Below the pieces are notes generated by a model, which searched no databases, was not told the DNA's origin, and saw only the letters and a program-made list of their open reading frames with translations. From contig NC_134570.1 of NCBI RefSeq assembly GCF_050947875.1, positions 105,301,622 through 105,365,621 on the forward strand: a stretch of DNA of 64,000 nucleotides, in the 5' to 3' direction. This document shows, in pieces, positions 52,491 through 63,819 of this stretch (position 1 is its first letter; each line of letters opens with the position of its first letter). Origin of the DNA: Dermacentor variabilis. Lineage: Eukaryota; Arthropoda; Arachnida; Ixodida; Ixodidae. Both the position numbers and the translations under genes were made by a program.

Positions 52491-53626
52491 GATACACGGC
52501 AAATATTCCGGCGAACATGTTCGTATGCTCTAAGAAAACTTTTTACTGTTAGCAGCTCAAAACCTTGACGATAAATCTGGCATGTTTGCTTCTAAATACA
52601 GCCCAAAGCTCGCAAAATATTTGGAAATGCCAAGACACTGACGTAGGGCCCGTCTCTCTGTCATAAATAAAGGTTGCAACTTATAATTTGGAGAGCCAAA
52701 TATCAGCACACAACCAAATTCAAGAACGGGTCTTACATAAGCGCGACAAATGTAGAGTATCCCTACGCATACCAAACTTCCTGTTGCATTTTCTAGTCAA
52801 CCGGCCAAGAGTGATTTCACCTTTTCTCACAACGTTTTTCATACGAGAACGCCAATATAGGTCAGGATCGTAAATTACTCCCAAGTACCTTATAGTGTCT
52901 ACCTGCGGAATCACTTGATTCTGATGCACAAGGGATAGGGAAACTGATTGAGGAGTAGGGAATACAAGAAGGGCACTTTTCTTAATGTTAAGGACCATGC
53001 GAAAATTATCGCTTGCAACTTTTGGTAAAGCATGTGAATACCTTTAGCGCAAACAAAGAATGCAGTGTCATGCGCCTATAAAAACAGTCAAATCCTGCGT
53101 GATTGGAATATCATGCAGTAGTATATTAAATACTGGGGAAAGTACTGAGCCCTGAGTTACACCTCTGGTCTGTGAGAACCACTTAGAACGATGCTTTCCA
53201 TCTGTGCAGAAAAATGTTATTCCGTGCAAGAAATCCTCGATCCTAGCGATGATATGCAATGGAGGGTTTAAGGTAGCGAGTTTATTCAGTAAAATGCTAT
53301 GCTCTACGCTGTCATAAGATTTGGCAACTTCTAGTGTTACGAGGGCCGCAACTTCTTTCTTTTAGCTAACCGTATCGCTTTCTAAATCGATATGTGCGGA
53401 CCAAATAGGACAATCCCTGTGAAATACAATATGAGCGATGCCTAATGCATTAATTTTAGAAATGTGCTCTAATAGAGGATTATAAACAACTCATTACATT
53501 ATTTCACCATATTAGAAGTTACAGCGATTGGCCGAATGCTCTCCAAATCAAGCCCTCTTCCGGCATTCTTTAGTAGCAAGATCATTTTAGCTATCTTCCA
53601 CTCGTCAGGTAGCCTTGTTTTCTTAA

Positions 53627-54899
53627 AGGGACACTAAAGGTTAATATTAAGTCAACGTGGACTGATGCAATAGCATCCCAGAAACCTCGAAAAGCTTGTT
53701 TCATGTGAAGAAGAGACTTATTTTAAGAGAAAATGCGTTCTGAAGCTTCCGCGTCCCTCTAGCGCAGTTCAAGTCACCCGCCCTCTGATCGAGGAGTGGT
53801 GACATCACGGTCTCAATAGTGACGTAGCGCCGTCGGTGAGTAAATCGGTGGCCGCAGACGGCGCTACGGCTTTTCTGCGCAAAGCGCAAATGCGCGGCCA
53901 GAAACAGAGCCCAGACAGAGCCGACAGCAGTGCGAAAGCGGAGCTATGGTGGCTAGCGGAAGGGAAAGCGCGCGATGATAAGCTGGTTATTTATTTTATG
54001 ACGCCAACTTTGATGCTCGTTGCAATGGACGACCCTAACAACGACACACTGGCTCGTGATGCTGGGCTCGACTTCGGCGATTTAAGCACTGATGAACGTG
54101 GCCTCCTGCTGAGGGCTCGCGCTGCCGGCGTCGTTGCGTACTATACATATGGTACTACTACGACGGCAACTGTATGTCAAGGCTGTACATATTCGCTCAT
54201 TTGCAGCTTTTCCTTCGTGATGCAGTTGGTTGGATGCAGACCGACGGAACAGCGCTATGGGAAAGCATTGCTTTGAAATGCACTGAGGTACGGCACTTAA
54301 CCACTTCGAACGGAGAGGTTCACGGGTTGGCACACAGTGATAAGTAACGTTGCATTCGCCGCTGCAACTGCCCTTGGCCAAGTTCCGCGGACCCTTCGCG
54401 CATCCCACGACATCACATGGACGTGGCATTCTCGCTGTTTGTTCCAAATGCAAGTTTCTAGAGCCTGCAGAACCAGCGCAGCACGACGCGATAACGAACC
54501 AACTGAAACTCCAAAGCGCGCGCGGCGCAGTCGAGTGCGCAGAGTCGAGCGAAAACGAACCCTTTCGACCACCCATACTACTGAAGGGTAACGTCAAAAT
54601 GTTATTTTTTCTTAGAGTCGAACAGAAGTAGACAAGTAGCATTTTCTTCCGTCTTATAACCTAATAAAATGACCTTTTTAATACGAGTAGTTGAGTACCA
54701 GTGACATAAATTACGATGAGGAGTGCCTTCGTCATCGGGCTAGTACCGGAATGTCGCTGGGGAGTGTGAAATCGTTTCATGCATTTACCTCAATTTCTCG
54801 GTTACTAAAGCTCTGTTCGCGATTATATTGACGCCTTAGTCCTTCTAGACCATTGCTTTACCACTTTGACTGGACTTCATAGTAACCTTTAGTGTCCCT
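53627..54899. mobile_element. TTAA-flanked DNA element (1273 bp) with THAP-like ORF
   Basis: TTAA at 53623-53626 and 54900-54903 brackets inverted ends AGGGACACTAAAGGTTA (27 bp with a few mismatches). TTAA duplication is the hallmark of piggyBac-type insertion, so that class is inferred. On removing the element and one TTAA, the LINE reading frame rejoins exactly (NISL then KKTRLPDEW). It carries a minus-strand ORF with a THAP-like start and no recognisable transposase. Confidence 0.87.
54082..54642 (-). pseudogene. ORF with degenerate THAP-type zinc finger, inside the TTAA element
   Basis: A 186-residue frame on the minus strand. From the Met at 54429 it reads MPRPCDVVGCAKGPRNLAKG, then NVTYHCVPTREPLRSKWLSA, which fits the THAP pattern (MP-x2-C-x4-C ... 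FH-x-FP ... W). The closing C-x2-H of the domain is not intact (RICTAL where a CSxHF would be expected). THAP domains bind DNA and occur in P-element transposases and host proteins. Here it is probably a broken remnant; the first 71 residues are unlikely to be coding. Confidence 0.5.
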
Positions 54900-55259
54900 T
54901 TAAGGGAAATATTCACAGTATTTAAGAACTCTCCCGTAAAGTTATGTGCCAAGAATTTGATCATGCTAACAGATATACCATCATAACCCGGAGCTGCCGA
55001 TCTCATACAAGGTACGACAGATAGAAGTTCCGACGAGTTGACTTCTTCAAAGTCATTGCACTGCGACGGAATTTTCAACACAACTGCGCACGGTGTCTGG
55101 AATCGCAATGCAAGTCCATGTGCCATGCAATCAAGATTAGTCTTACCTTCCAGTGGGGCCAGTAGAACGCAGTTCAAAATATGGCTGACAAAAGGTTTGT
55201 ACTAGTGCTCCATGGACATGTGTTGGGCTTTCCTGTGCTTTCTGGGTCAGATAGGTAAG

Positions 55260-56218
55260 CATTTGCACTAGCGTGTAGCGAGACAGCAGTTTTTCTGACA
55301 GGCTGACCTGACGCGACGGAGACCATAGAAGAACCAAAGAACCAGGCGGGAAGTGCACGTCTCAGTGTCGCCGGTCTTACAAACGACTTTGACTTTCTTG
55401 GAATTTCAGAAGGCGGTCACGGGCAATTTCCCTTGCGTGGGCACAGCGGGCGATGGCGTCAAGTGCATATTCACTGGTCGGTGCCGGGTGAACAGCGAGG
55501 GTTGTGTCGAGGGGCAGTGCCGGCTTTCGGTCGAACAGAAGGAGAAATGGGGAATAACCGGCTATGTCGTGGCGCGAGGAATTATGCGCAAATGTGACAA
55601 ACGGTAGAGCGAGGTCCCATTCAGTGGGGTATGAAGATACATATTTCGCGAGCATGTCTGTGAGAGTGCAATTGAGACGCTACGTGAGGCCATTTGTTTG
55701 CGAATGGTATGACGTGGATGGCTTATGCCTCGGGGCACAGGAATGCAGGATGTCCGCGATAACCTTTGATAGGAATGCCCGGCCACGGTCTGTGAGAAGT
55801 TGGCGCGGAGCTCCATCTAATAAAATCACATCGCGTAGAAGAAAATCGGCGACATCTGTGGCGCAGCTTGTAGGAAGCGCTTGGGTGATCGCGTAGCGCG
55901 TGGCGTAATCCGTGGCCACAGCGATCCACCTGTTCCCAGAGGTACAAAGAGGAAAAGGGCCAAGTAAGTCCAAACACACCCGAAATAATGCTTCCGCGGG
56001 AATGTCGAGTGGTTGAAGGTAGCCAGCAGGGAGCGTCGATGGTGCCTTGCGTCGCTGGCATTTCTCACACGCAGCTACGTATCTTCGAATGGAGCGAGCA
56101 AGCCCTGGCCAGAAGAAGCGTCGGCGGATGCGGTCGTAGGTACGTGGCACACCCAGGTGACCGGCAGTGGGGAGGTCGGGAAGTTCGTGGACAACAGTGG
56201 AGCGAAGGTGTTAAGGGA
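55260..56218 (-). pseudogene. retrotransposon integrase
   Basis: The zinc domain begins near 56190 (LPTAGHLGVPRTYDRI, CEKCQ) with a stop in front of it. The catalytic core is at 56060-55680: CLDLLGPFPLCTSGNRW (first Asp), LLTDRGRAFLSKVIADIL (second Asp) and STSYHSQTNGLTE (Glu). The C-terminal part continues in another frame (YPTEWDLALPFVTFAHNSSR) and ends with FPPGSLVLLWSPSRQ, part of the GPY/F-type domain, where it breaks into LINE sequence. All three catalytic residues are recognisable but the frame is interrupted. Confidence 0.87.
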
Positions 56219-58109
56219 TCACAAGGAGTAATGCAGGACCGTCGGGGTGACCGTTGTAGCGGCAGAGTACGCCATCTTAAAGTGTGAATAAGCGAAGGGA
56301 ACTGTCGGCAAGTGACGATTCCAGGCGGCCAATGATGCGCAAGGACCGGTCGCGGCGCTGCTCGTCGGCGACGTGGAGCAGTGGAAAAAAAGAACACAGG
56401 CGTCGGTTTGAGTATCACACGTAGAGGTCGCTTTTTCGACTGGGTAGCGGGAAAGGCAATCTGCGTCGTGGTATTGGCGTCTCGACTTGTAAGTCACTGT
56501 GTAGGAATATTCTTTTGGTCGGAGGGCCCAACGACCGGGCCGGCCAGTAGGATCCTTGAGCGACGAAAGCCAACAGAACGCATGTTCGTCTGTGATTACT
56601 GAGAAGGGCTCGCCATATAAACAAGGGCGAAAATTTGAAACAGCCCAGACGAGAGCAAGAGATTCGCACTCTGTAATCGAATAGTTGTGCTCTGCAGTTG
56701 TCACAAGCCAGCTAACGTAGGCTCTAACGCGGTCGTGTCCGTGTAGACGTCGCGATAAGACAACGCCGGTCCCATAACAACTGGCATCGGTTCGGACCTC
56801 TATAGGTGCGGATGGGTCAAAGCGGTCCAAAACCAGTGGATTTGTGAGAATCGTGATAACGTTTGAAAATGCGGCGGCCGGAGGGTAAGCCCACGTAAAA
56901 GGCACGTCTTTCTTCAGAAGTTCTGTGAGTGGTCGAGCGATTGCTGCTAAATCTTTCACGAACCGTCGAAAATAAGAACAGAGCCCTACAAACCTCCAGA
57001 CGTCTTTGACAGATTGAGGTACAGGAAAAGCCTTTACTGCTCGAACCTTCTCCGGGTTGGGTTGCACTCCGGAAGCATCGACGAAATGGCCTAGCACTGT
57101 AATCTGTAGGCGCCCGAAGTGGCACTTCGATGAGTTTAATTGGAGCCCAGCGTTGCGGAAGACGTCAAAGATAGCTGCGACGCGCTCAAGGTGCGTCTCA
57201 AATCTAGGAGAGAACACAAGGACGTCGTCGAGGTAACAAAGGCAAGTTGACCATTTGAAACCTTGAATCAGAGAGTCGATCATCGGTTCGAAAGTGACGG
57301 GCGCATGTATAAACCGAACGGCATAACCTTGAATTGGTAGAGGCCTTGTGGAGTGATGAAAGCGGTCTTTTCTTGGCTTCGCTCATAGACGGAAATCTGC
57401 CAATAACCAGATCGAAGGTCGATGGACGAAAAGTATTTGGCACCGTGAAGACAATCAAGAGCGTCGTCGATTCGTGGTAAAGGGTAAACGTCCTTTTTAG
57501 TAATTAGGTTTTGGTGGCGGTAATCAACGCAGAAACGCCACGTGCCATCTTTCTTTCTGACGAGCACGACAGGCGACGCCCAAGGACTCGGCGAGGGCTC
57601 AACAATGCCTCTGGCGAGCATCCTGTTTACTTCCTGCTAAATAACTTGCCGCTCTGCCGTGGACACGCGATAGGTCGGCGGTGAATGGGAACGGCATCAC
57701 CAGTGTTTATACGATGCTTAACAAGGGATGTCTGACCAAGTGGTCGATTGTCAGTGTCAAATATGTCGCGGTAGGAAAGCAAAAGGCGATATAGCGCTGC
57801 TGCTTCGTCAGGTGCGAGGTCCGGAACGACCATAGGACGTAATGGGCCGTCGAGGTTCAAGGCATCCTGCGGGTAATCAGGAAGATCTCGAGACGCGTCG
57901 GCTGCAAAAGCAGTGACGTGGCCGTCTGTCACTAACCGGAGCGTGGCCACCGCTATGCCTTCAGGTAACACTTGCTTCGTCGAGCCAAAATTGATAACGG
58001 GGAGACACATCCGATTAGCGGTAAGGGTTACGATGGAGTGTGGCACAGAGATGTCGCGCGCCAGGAGGACATCACGAATATGTGCGACGACATAGTCGCC
58101 ATCAGCCAT
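56219..58109 (-). pseudogene. retrotransposon reverse transcriptase and RNase H
   Basis: 58109-57627 covers the linker to the RT fingers (ALYRLLLSYRDIF, HRINTGDAVPIHRRP). A frame change at about 57625 leads to GIVEPSPSPWASPVVLVRKK and SSIDLRSGYWQI at 57621-57280; another at 57283 to the catalytic box CYLDDVLVFS (about 57235) and the thumb. RNase H follows (VRTDASCYGTGVVLS, HNYSITECESLALVWAVSNF, FSVITDEHAFCWL), the last with E in place of the usual H/Q. The tail of the frame (SRYPVEKATS) leads into integrase. Two frame changes, so non-functional. Confidence 0.88.
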
Positions 58110-58118
58110 GGTTGCCGC

Positions 58119-58568
58119 TCAGGCCAATTCGACGAAGGTTAGGACTTTTGGAGGTAAGCGAACAAACGCTGTAGAGCAGAGGGTGTTCGGTTGTTCGGGG
58201 TGAACGTCTGAAAGAAGAGGAAGCTCGAGGCACAGCGTACCTGTGGAATATCCGATGAGGGCAGAATGCGTCGTCAGAAAGTCGAGCCCGAAGATTAGGT
58301 CATGAGGGTAACTGGTCAGCACAGTGAACAGGACTGTAACTTGGCAGCCAGCAATTCCTACGCGAGCAGTGCACATACCCCTGACGACAACAGTGGCGCC
58401 ATTGGCGAAGCGTACGGCTTGAGTGATGGCCGGCGTAAGAACCTTTTTGAGGCGACGACATAGGTTCGCGCTCATTATGGACACTTGGGCTCCAGTATCA
58501 ATTATTGCCGTCAACGGAACACCATCTACGTTTACTTCAATTAGGATCGCGTTGGTGAGGAGCGTCAA
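58119..58568 (-). pseudogene. retrotransposon aspartic protease
   Basis: A 149-residue frame with the protease signature IIDTGAQVSIMS at about 58505-58470 and the later LIFGLDFLTTH, the two halves of the retropepsin fold. It would cleave the gag-pol polyprotein. It closes with a stop at 58119 and the pol frame resumes at 58109. Confidence 0.85.
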
Positions 58569-58879
58569 CGGAGGATTTGGACAGGACGAACGTGATGCAG
58601 CACTATCTCCAAGAGCTGTATGGCCTAGTTTTCCGTCCTTCGATTTCGCGAGGAAAAGCGGCGAGGCTGGGGTGGCGGGGAGCGCCGGCGTTGAGGCGAC
58701 GGTGATCGCACGGAGGAGCGGCAGTCAGAGGCGTCAGAAGTAGGGTACAGACCGCGAGGTGAATAACGGCGAGCGTCGGCGTATGGGCGAGGAGCAGGGA
58801 ATGAGCTCCAGTACGGCGGCATCCAGGTGTTGCGGAAATAGATAATGCGTCAAACAATGCAAATAAACAAGTTGCGCAA

Positions 58880-59160
58880 TCACAGATTCACAGATCACAG
58901 AATCTGAAGGTCCACCCCCTCCCTCCACACCCCCCGATGTATCGTGCGCGACGGAAGGCGGCGCGCTTCTTCCCCGCTTTTCTACCTTGTGCGCACAAGA
59001 CTGAGCCACCATCGTCGGCTCCCTCCTCCCCTCCCCCCTACGCTTTCATTCGCACAAAGAGCATGCGGCGCGTGGTGACGATGTTATCGCCCTTGGACTT
59101 TATACGGAACATGATGGCGACGCCAGGAATGCGCCTGAAGGCTCCATATAATTGCTGTCG
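58880..59160 (+). repeat. GC-rich dispersed repeat, copy 3
   Basis: Holds both segments found separately at the other two copies: the CCTCCCTCC...GTGCGCGACGGAAGGCGGCG part shared with 43561-43760 and the GGTGACGATGTTATCGCCCT part shared with 3930-4010. It is the most complete copy. Confidence 0.65.
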
Positions 59161-60161
59161 CAATAGTATAATGAGAGTATCTATCAACTGAAGAGTCCCG
59201 TCACGCATTACTTTCCGCAAAAGAAGAAATAAGAAAATCGAACTTTCTTCATGCGACAGTTCGCTGCGCCGCAACAATGTCTTTTTTGTCTTTTGTGGGG
59301 CGGGGCCACCGAAATGAAAAAAAAATGGGAAAGGGAAGTATGTTGGCCACAATCGAATGCATACTTTGGGTACCTAATGTGGCTACCGAAGGAATATTGA
59401 AGAAAACGTGAGACGCTTGGTACACAGAGAACCATACGCATAGTGCCAGGTATCCAACACCGGCGAGACAAGCCTTTCCGGAGAGGTGGCACTCAAGCGA
59501 ACGCGTTGCAATCCGTCGAGTCGCCACAGTGATGGCGGCGAGCGAGCATTGTTTCTTTTTCTCGTCTTCTAACCAGAAGGCGTCAAAAATTCTGCCAGGC
59601 CAAAATCCACTCCGTCAGAGAAAAACGAACGCGCACAGAAGCGCAATCCCTGCGGTGGTCGGGGCAACACGAGAAAAACGCATGCGCTCTGGCTGGCTCT
59701 GGCAGCCCGCGGGTCGCGAGATTAAGAAAATTGAAAGGGATCAATGTGGGTCCTCGGGAATAAAAGTCCAAGTATAAAAATAAATAAGAACGCAGTTACC
59801 TTTGCTGGCTTTAGTGTCTTGACACGGATGCTCTTGCGCAGGTGAAAAAAAATGTTGATATTCTTTTCTGCGACATGACTGCACAAATGAACCACGGCAA
59901 CGCTTCGTCTCATTGGACCTCGCTGCGTGCTTTGCCAACTTGTGTGATAGTGTGTTGATTTGGCTTGTCTCGTTGTACGTTCCGATGTACGACTTTAGAA
60001 AATTTAATAAACCTTCGGTGTCAAATGCTTATATCATTGAAGCCACAAAATTCCGGCATTGAAAATCTAAACCACGACTTTCGAAGTGTCAACGCACCTT
60101 TATGACAAAAGTATATGAGAACTTTATACCCATAAAGTTTCAGAATTGAAATCCACGCGCT
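59161..60161. other. unassigned sequence
   Basis: No motif-bearing frame. The short frames of 60-100 codons on both strands look like chance. Confidence 0.3.
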
Positions 60162-60195
60162 CCGCAGATTCCGCGGGCAGGCGCGGAATCTGCGG
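60162..60195. repeat. perfect 14-bp hairpin
   Basis: CCGCAGATTCCGCG at 60162-60175 and its exact reverse complement at 60182-60195, with a 6-nt loop. Confidence 0.93.
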
Positions 60196-60689
60196 GATGC
60201 CCCGCCCCCGAAATTAGGCGCCATACCCCTTACCGCGCTAGCACTCCTCACAAACATTCCTAAAGCGCCGCCAAATCAATCTTGAGACTTGACAGCTATT
60301 CGGCGTTCAACATTTAGCTGCCTCTTACACTCTTTTTGGATGGCGGTAGGTAACGGCATCTCCTGGGGTGTGAAGGCCACTTTTCTCATCGATTCGATGC
60401 CCGCGCGATTAACTAGAGATACGTTTAGTTGTCACCATCTATTGCAACGGTCACGCGCAACGCTGTTGCTTCGTTATTTCAACCTTCTTTGTTTGGACTG
60501 ATCCAGGGACCAGGAAAGGAATTCAATTTGTAGCCAGCTGGTCGGTATGCTCGTGCAACGAGTTGCGGCCGGAGACAACGCTAGTGGTGTTGAGAACAAT
60601 GGCAGTCGCATGCTTGGTCGCTTAAGGTGCAATTTCTCTATGGCACCACCCTCATTAAAACCTTTACACTACATATAGCTCGTACGCCC

Positions 60690-61301
60690 AAAAGAGGAAT
60701 ATGCATGATTGGTGTGGGATCCCGGTCTTGAGTGTTTGATTCAAACTTTGGCATCGTTGCAAAATCGCATCGCAAGATTCATACTTCTCAGCTACTCTCG
60801 TCCATCTAGCGCGTCCACAATGAACGCTACTTTGAACCTTTCTCTTCTTTCCTTACGAAGGAAAGTGTCTCGGTCATCACACTTTCACAAAATTTATCAT
60901 CATCGCCATTTTAAGTAAGTCCTATCTGAGCCAGAATACATTTCATTCCGTAGCGATCACCTTCATTAAGTAGGCGTCCCGTTTTCTCGAACGAACGTAT
61001 ATCTTTATTCATTCATTCCTAAGGCAAGTAACGATTGGAATCGCCTGCCCCTCCCCCCTCCACTTGCCGCAATTGCCGACACTGTGACTTGTTTAAATCA
61101 CCTATTGAAGTTATTGTTTATTTTCAATAATCTGCATTTTGTTGCAATAGAGTTAACTGTTGTTTTTGTTCTTGTTTTCTGTATTGCCACATTTCTGTCT
61201 TAATACATTTGTTTTTTAAACATTCCACTCCCTTCTGTAATGCCCATGGGCCCTGAAGGTATATAAATTAATTAATTAATTAATTAATTAATTAATTAAT
61301 T
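60690..61301 (+). mobile_element. CR1-like LINE 3' end with (ATTA)n tail
   Basis: Encodes the C-terminal CR1 text: LIQTLASLQNRIARFILLSY, NATLNLSLLSLRRKVSRSSH, FHKIYHH and, after a stop, FIPKASNDWNRLP-type sequence at about 61005-61045. It ends in a 3' part and (AATT)n at 61263-61301, the usual microsatellite-like 3' terminus of CR1 elements. Stops present; dead. Confidence 0.85.
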
Positions 61302-62258
61302 TTTCCTTTTGCTTCATGATTTCCTCTATATATATAGTGACGGCTCTCCGCGACCCTGGTATATCCTCGGAAGCATGTACCCGTGATAAAGGTTAGATAA
61401 GGTGGAAAATAAAATCACGCGAAACAGCGTCCACGACCAAACCCTGCAATAACCGTTAAACCCATAAGGAATGTGAATGTCACTCGTTACCTCATCTGGT
61501 TTTCCCTAATTGTACGGCACTTTTCATGCAAAGTTGGCAACTGAAAACATGAGTCTCAAGGAGTAGAGAAATTAAGCGATCTACTAAGGGAGAGAGCCGA
61601 GGCAGCAGCCACATAGGAAGGAAAAACGAAAATAAAGAAATTTACCCTTCGCTTGTGAAACTATTTATGGATCAACATATCTTTATTTAAAAAGGAATTC
61701 AGTAGAGAAAACACCGCCAGTAGTGGACAAGGATTCCAGGTGTTTTGAATGACGCTTCTATTGTTATCACTCTTAACTGCATGACGCAGCCACTTCTCAG
61801 CTATGCTTATGTGTGTGTTTTTCTAACCTTCCGTGGTGGGCGCAGTACGTGTAGAACCGCAGCGTCCTGCTCACTACGCGGTTGTACAGAACTGGCAGCC
61901 ACGCATCGTTACGCAACTTCCCAAATAACAATACAGGTCGGTTTTGGTACTTAACTTGGCAGATCAATAAACTAGGGATCCAAAAGTAGTCTGAATGTTA
62001 CGCAAATATATGTTTCTCTGTATTTCTCCAGAGCTAATTAAAAAACGCTACTAGAAATCTTTGTTTTACACTTTCGCTTGTTTACTTGTTCTTGGCCGTG
62101 TTCTTCCTGCGCTTCTTTCCTGCGCGAGTCCGTTTGATGTAGTTCCTCGTTTGTCAAGCAAAGGAGAGGTGTATCTGAAAGGCGCACCGGCGAGATACAC
62201 CTTATTTGATTTCTCTTGTGCGAGTTTACGCGTTTTTATGGCGAACGGCGTCATTATT
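61302..62258. other. unassigned sequence
   Basis: AT-rich, no motif-bearing frame, no match to other repeats of the window. Confidence 0.3.
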
Positions 62259-62594
62259 CACATATACACTAGTAAAGGTACTCCACCCCCCTCACTTGCA
62301 CAGAAATGTTGCCTTGAGTTGACACCCCGCTCCCCAAAAAAAAAAAATCCTGGGTACGTGCCTGCGCCAGGTGCATCATTGTTGCCACAAAATCCAGCCC
62401 GAGTTCGAAATGTTCGCGCCGAAATGTCTTTTCCAGCGTGGAAAAGACAATCCCGACAAAATCCAGACTGATTTCCGGCGCCGTGGGTTCTCTTCGTCGG
62501 CGGTGCATGACAGCACGAAAAAATTTGGAGGGGGGGGATGAAGCCCCACAAGCCCCCCCCCCCCTCCTCTGGCTATACGCCCCTGGTATTGTAG
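62259..62594 (-). repeat. repeat with CAGGGGCGTA...GCCAGAGG end
   Basis: On the minus strand it begins CAGGGGCGTATAGCCAGAGG and continues with a poly-G tract and GGGGCTTCATCCCCCCCC. This kind of end (CAGGGGCGTAGCCAG) is widespread in arthropod genomes as a mobile-element terminus. A second related stretch (GTACCCAGGATTTTTTTTTT as reverse complement) lies at about 62339-62358. Exact ends were not fixed. Confidence 0.55.
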
Positions 62595-62820
62595 TAACAT
62601 ATGAAGATGATGTAGTTCACAAGTTTCATTTTAATCAATAATTTCAATAATGTAAAAGCAGTTATTATTAACCGATCAAACAGACAATCAATAAATATGT
62701 TTTTTTTTCTTAATCAATCAGTTCAATAGGTGGCATAGGAGAGCAAAAAAGAAAGAGAGAAGGCTGACTCAAAGCACTATTGAAGTGAAGACTCTACTCT
62801 TGACGGTATAGCTAGGCCGA

Positions 62821-63045
62821 CACCCGCCGCGGTAGCTTAGCGGCTATGGTGTTGCGCTGCTAAGCAAGAAGTCGCGGGATCGAATCCCGGCTGCTGCGGC
62901 CGCATTTTGATGGGAGCGAAATGCGAGAACACGTCATGCCCTGTGCATTGGAGGCACGTTAAGTATCCCTAGGTGGTCAAAATTAATCTCGAGTCGCACA
63001 CTACGACTTGCCTCCTTGTTTTGGCATGTAAAAGGCCAGAATTCA
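62821..63045 (+). mobile_element. tRNA-derived SINE copy, diverged
   Basis: Head CACCCGCCGCGGTAGCTTAG, CGGGATCGAATCCCGGC; body CGCATTTTGATGGGAGCGAA, GGCACGTTAAGTATCC, TTGGCATGTAAAAGG. Same structure as the other copies, with a head variant (CGCGGTAGCTTAGCGGC). No flanking duplication identified. Confidence 0.88.
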
Positions 63046-63819
63046 ATTCGTTTCAATTTAATAGTAAAGGAGGGGATGGAGGATGTGGGTAATGTGGACA
63101 TATCATAGCCCAGATAATAATTCAACGTCGATTATTAAGACGGAGGCCCACGCGCTGAAAACGACGACAATACGATGTGTGAACAATCGGACACGTTCGC
63201 GAGAAGTGACGTTTGCGTCCACGCGCAACCGCAGGCCGGATCAGACACACGAGAAAGAAGAAAACAAAATGGTGTGCTCGTGTCTTATGGATAAAAATTC
63301 AAAACTCATACTTGTTGCTTTATTAGGGTCTTGGAACACGACTTCTATGCGGGTGTTCCGTATTTACGGTAAGGATTTGTTCGGGTCTAATTGATATTAA
63401 TAAGTACTATTTTGTTTCCTTTCGGGAAGCCGTGACGCTGAACTCTTTATTTTCTTTTTTCTAGTGACATTTCCTATTCGCGTTCTTTCTTATTAATTTG
63501 TATCTCCATTTTTCTATCTCCTAATATGTTATACGACGTTGCGTTTATCTTCCTCACGAGATTAATTGCATCACCGGCTCACAGCGCATGCCAAAGTTAT
63601 TTATTGGCTGCAAGCACATTCCAAGAAAAAAACTCATTTTTAGCCATAAGTGGCAGAATAAGGCAATAAGGCTTTAGCAGGCATACCAGATTGAGCAATT
63701 AAAACCCCAATCGGGCTACCTCTCGTCCGAGTTGGCATCAAAAATTTCCTTTTGGCTATGTGGTTCATTTTGGGGTTAGGTGCGTTCAAAAAGCTTTTCG
63801 AAATATTATTTGACAGCTT
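63046..63819. other. unassigned sequence
   Basis: A 103-codon open frame at 63083-63394 has no recognisable motif. Nothing else supported. Confidence 0.3.

Larger units (their letters stand above)
50390..55255 (-). mobile_element. LINE relic with RNase H, carrying three inserted DNA elements
   Basis: In minus orientation: text before the reverse transcriptase (APGYDGISVSMIK, about 55000-54930), RT fingers (TRLPDEWKIAKM, about 53600), LEVAKSYDSVEHSILLNKL (about 53330), RGVTQGSVLSPVFN (about 53150), RT thumb (about 52990-52560), RNase H (51609-51225) and a C-terminal motif (CASCGDIESLDHFLLFC, about 50590-50540). Three DNA elements interrupt it at 53627-54899, 51862-52490 and 50812-51221. Stops and frameshifts in the LINE itself show it is old. 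The 5' part is missing; the junction with Ty3/gypsy sequence is near 55255. Confidence 0.85.
55256..58830 (-). mobile_element. second Ty3/gypsy element: broken pol with gag end
   Basis: In minus orientation the region reads: Arg/Ser/Pro-rich end of gag (58822-58625), protease (58568-58119), reverse transcriptase (57621 down to about 56850), RNase H (to about 56500), integrase (56200-55680) and an integrase C-terminal domain (55655-55260). It is truncated on both sides: into a GC-rich repeat near 58830 and into a LINE near 55255. No LTRs. Stops and frameshifts separate the parts. The sequence differs from the element at 1-2965, so it is another family. Confidence 0.9.
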
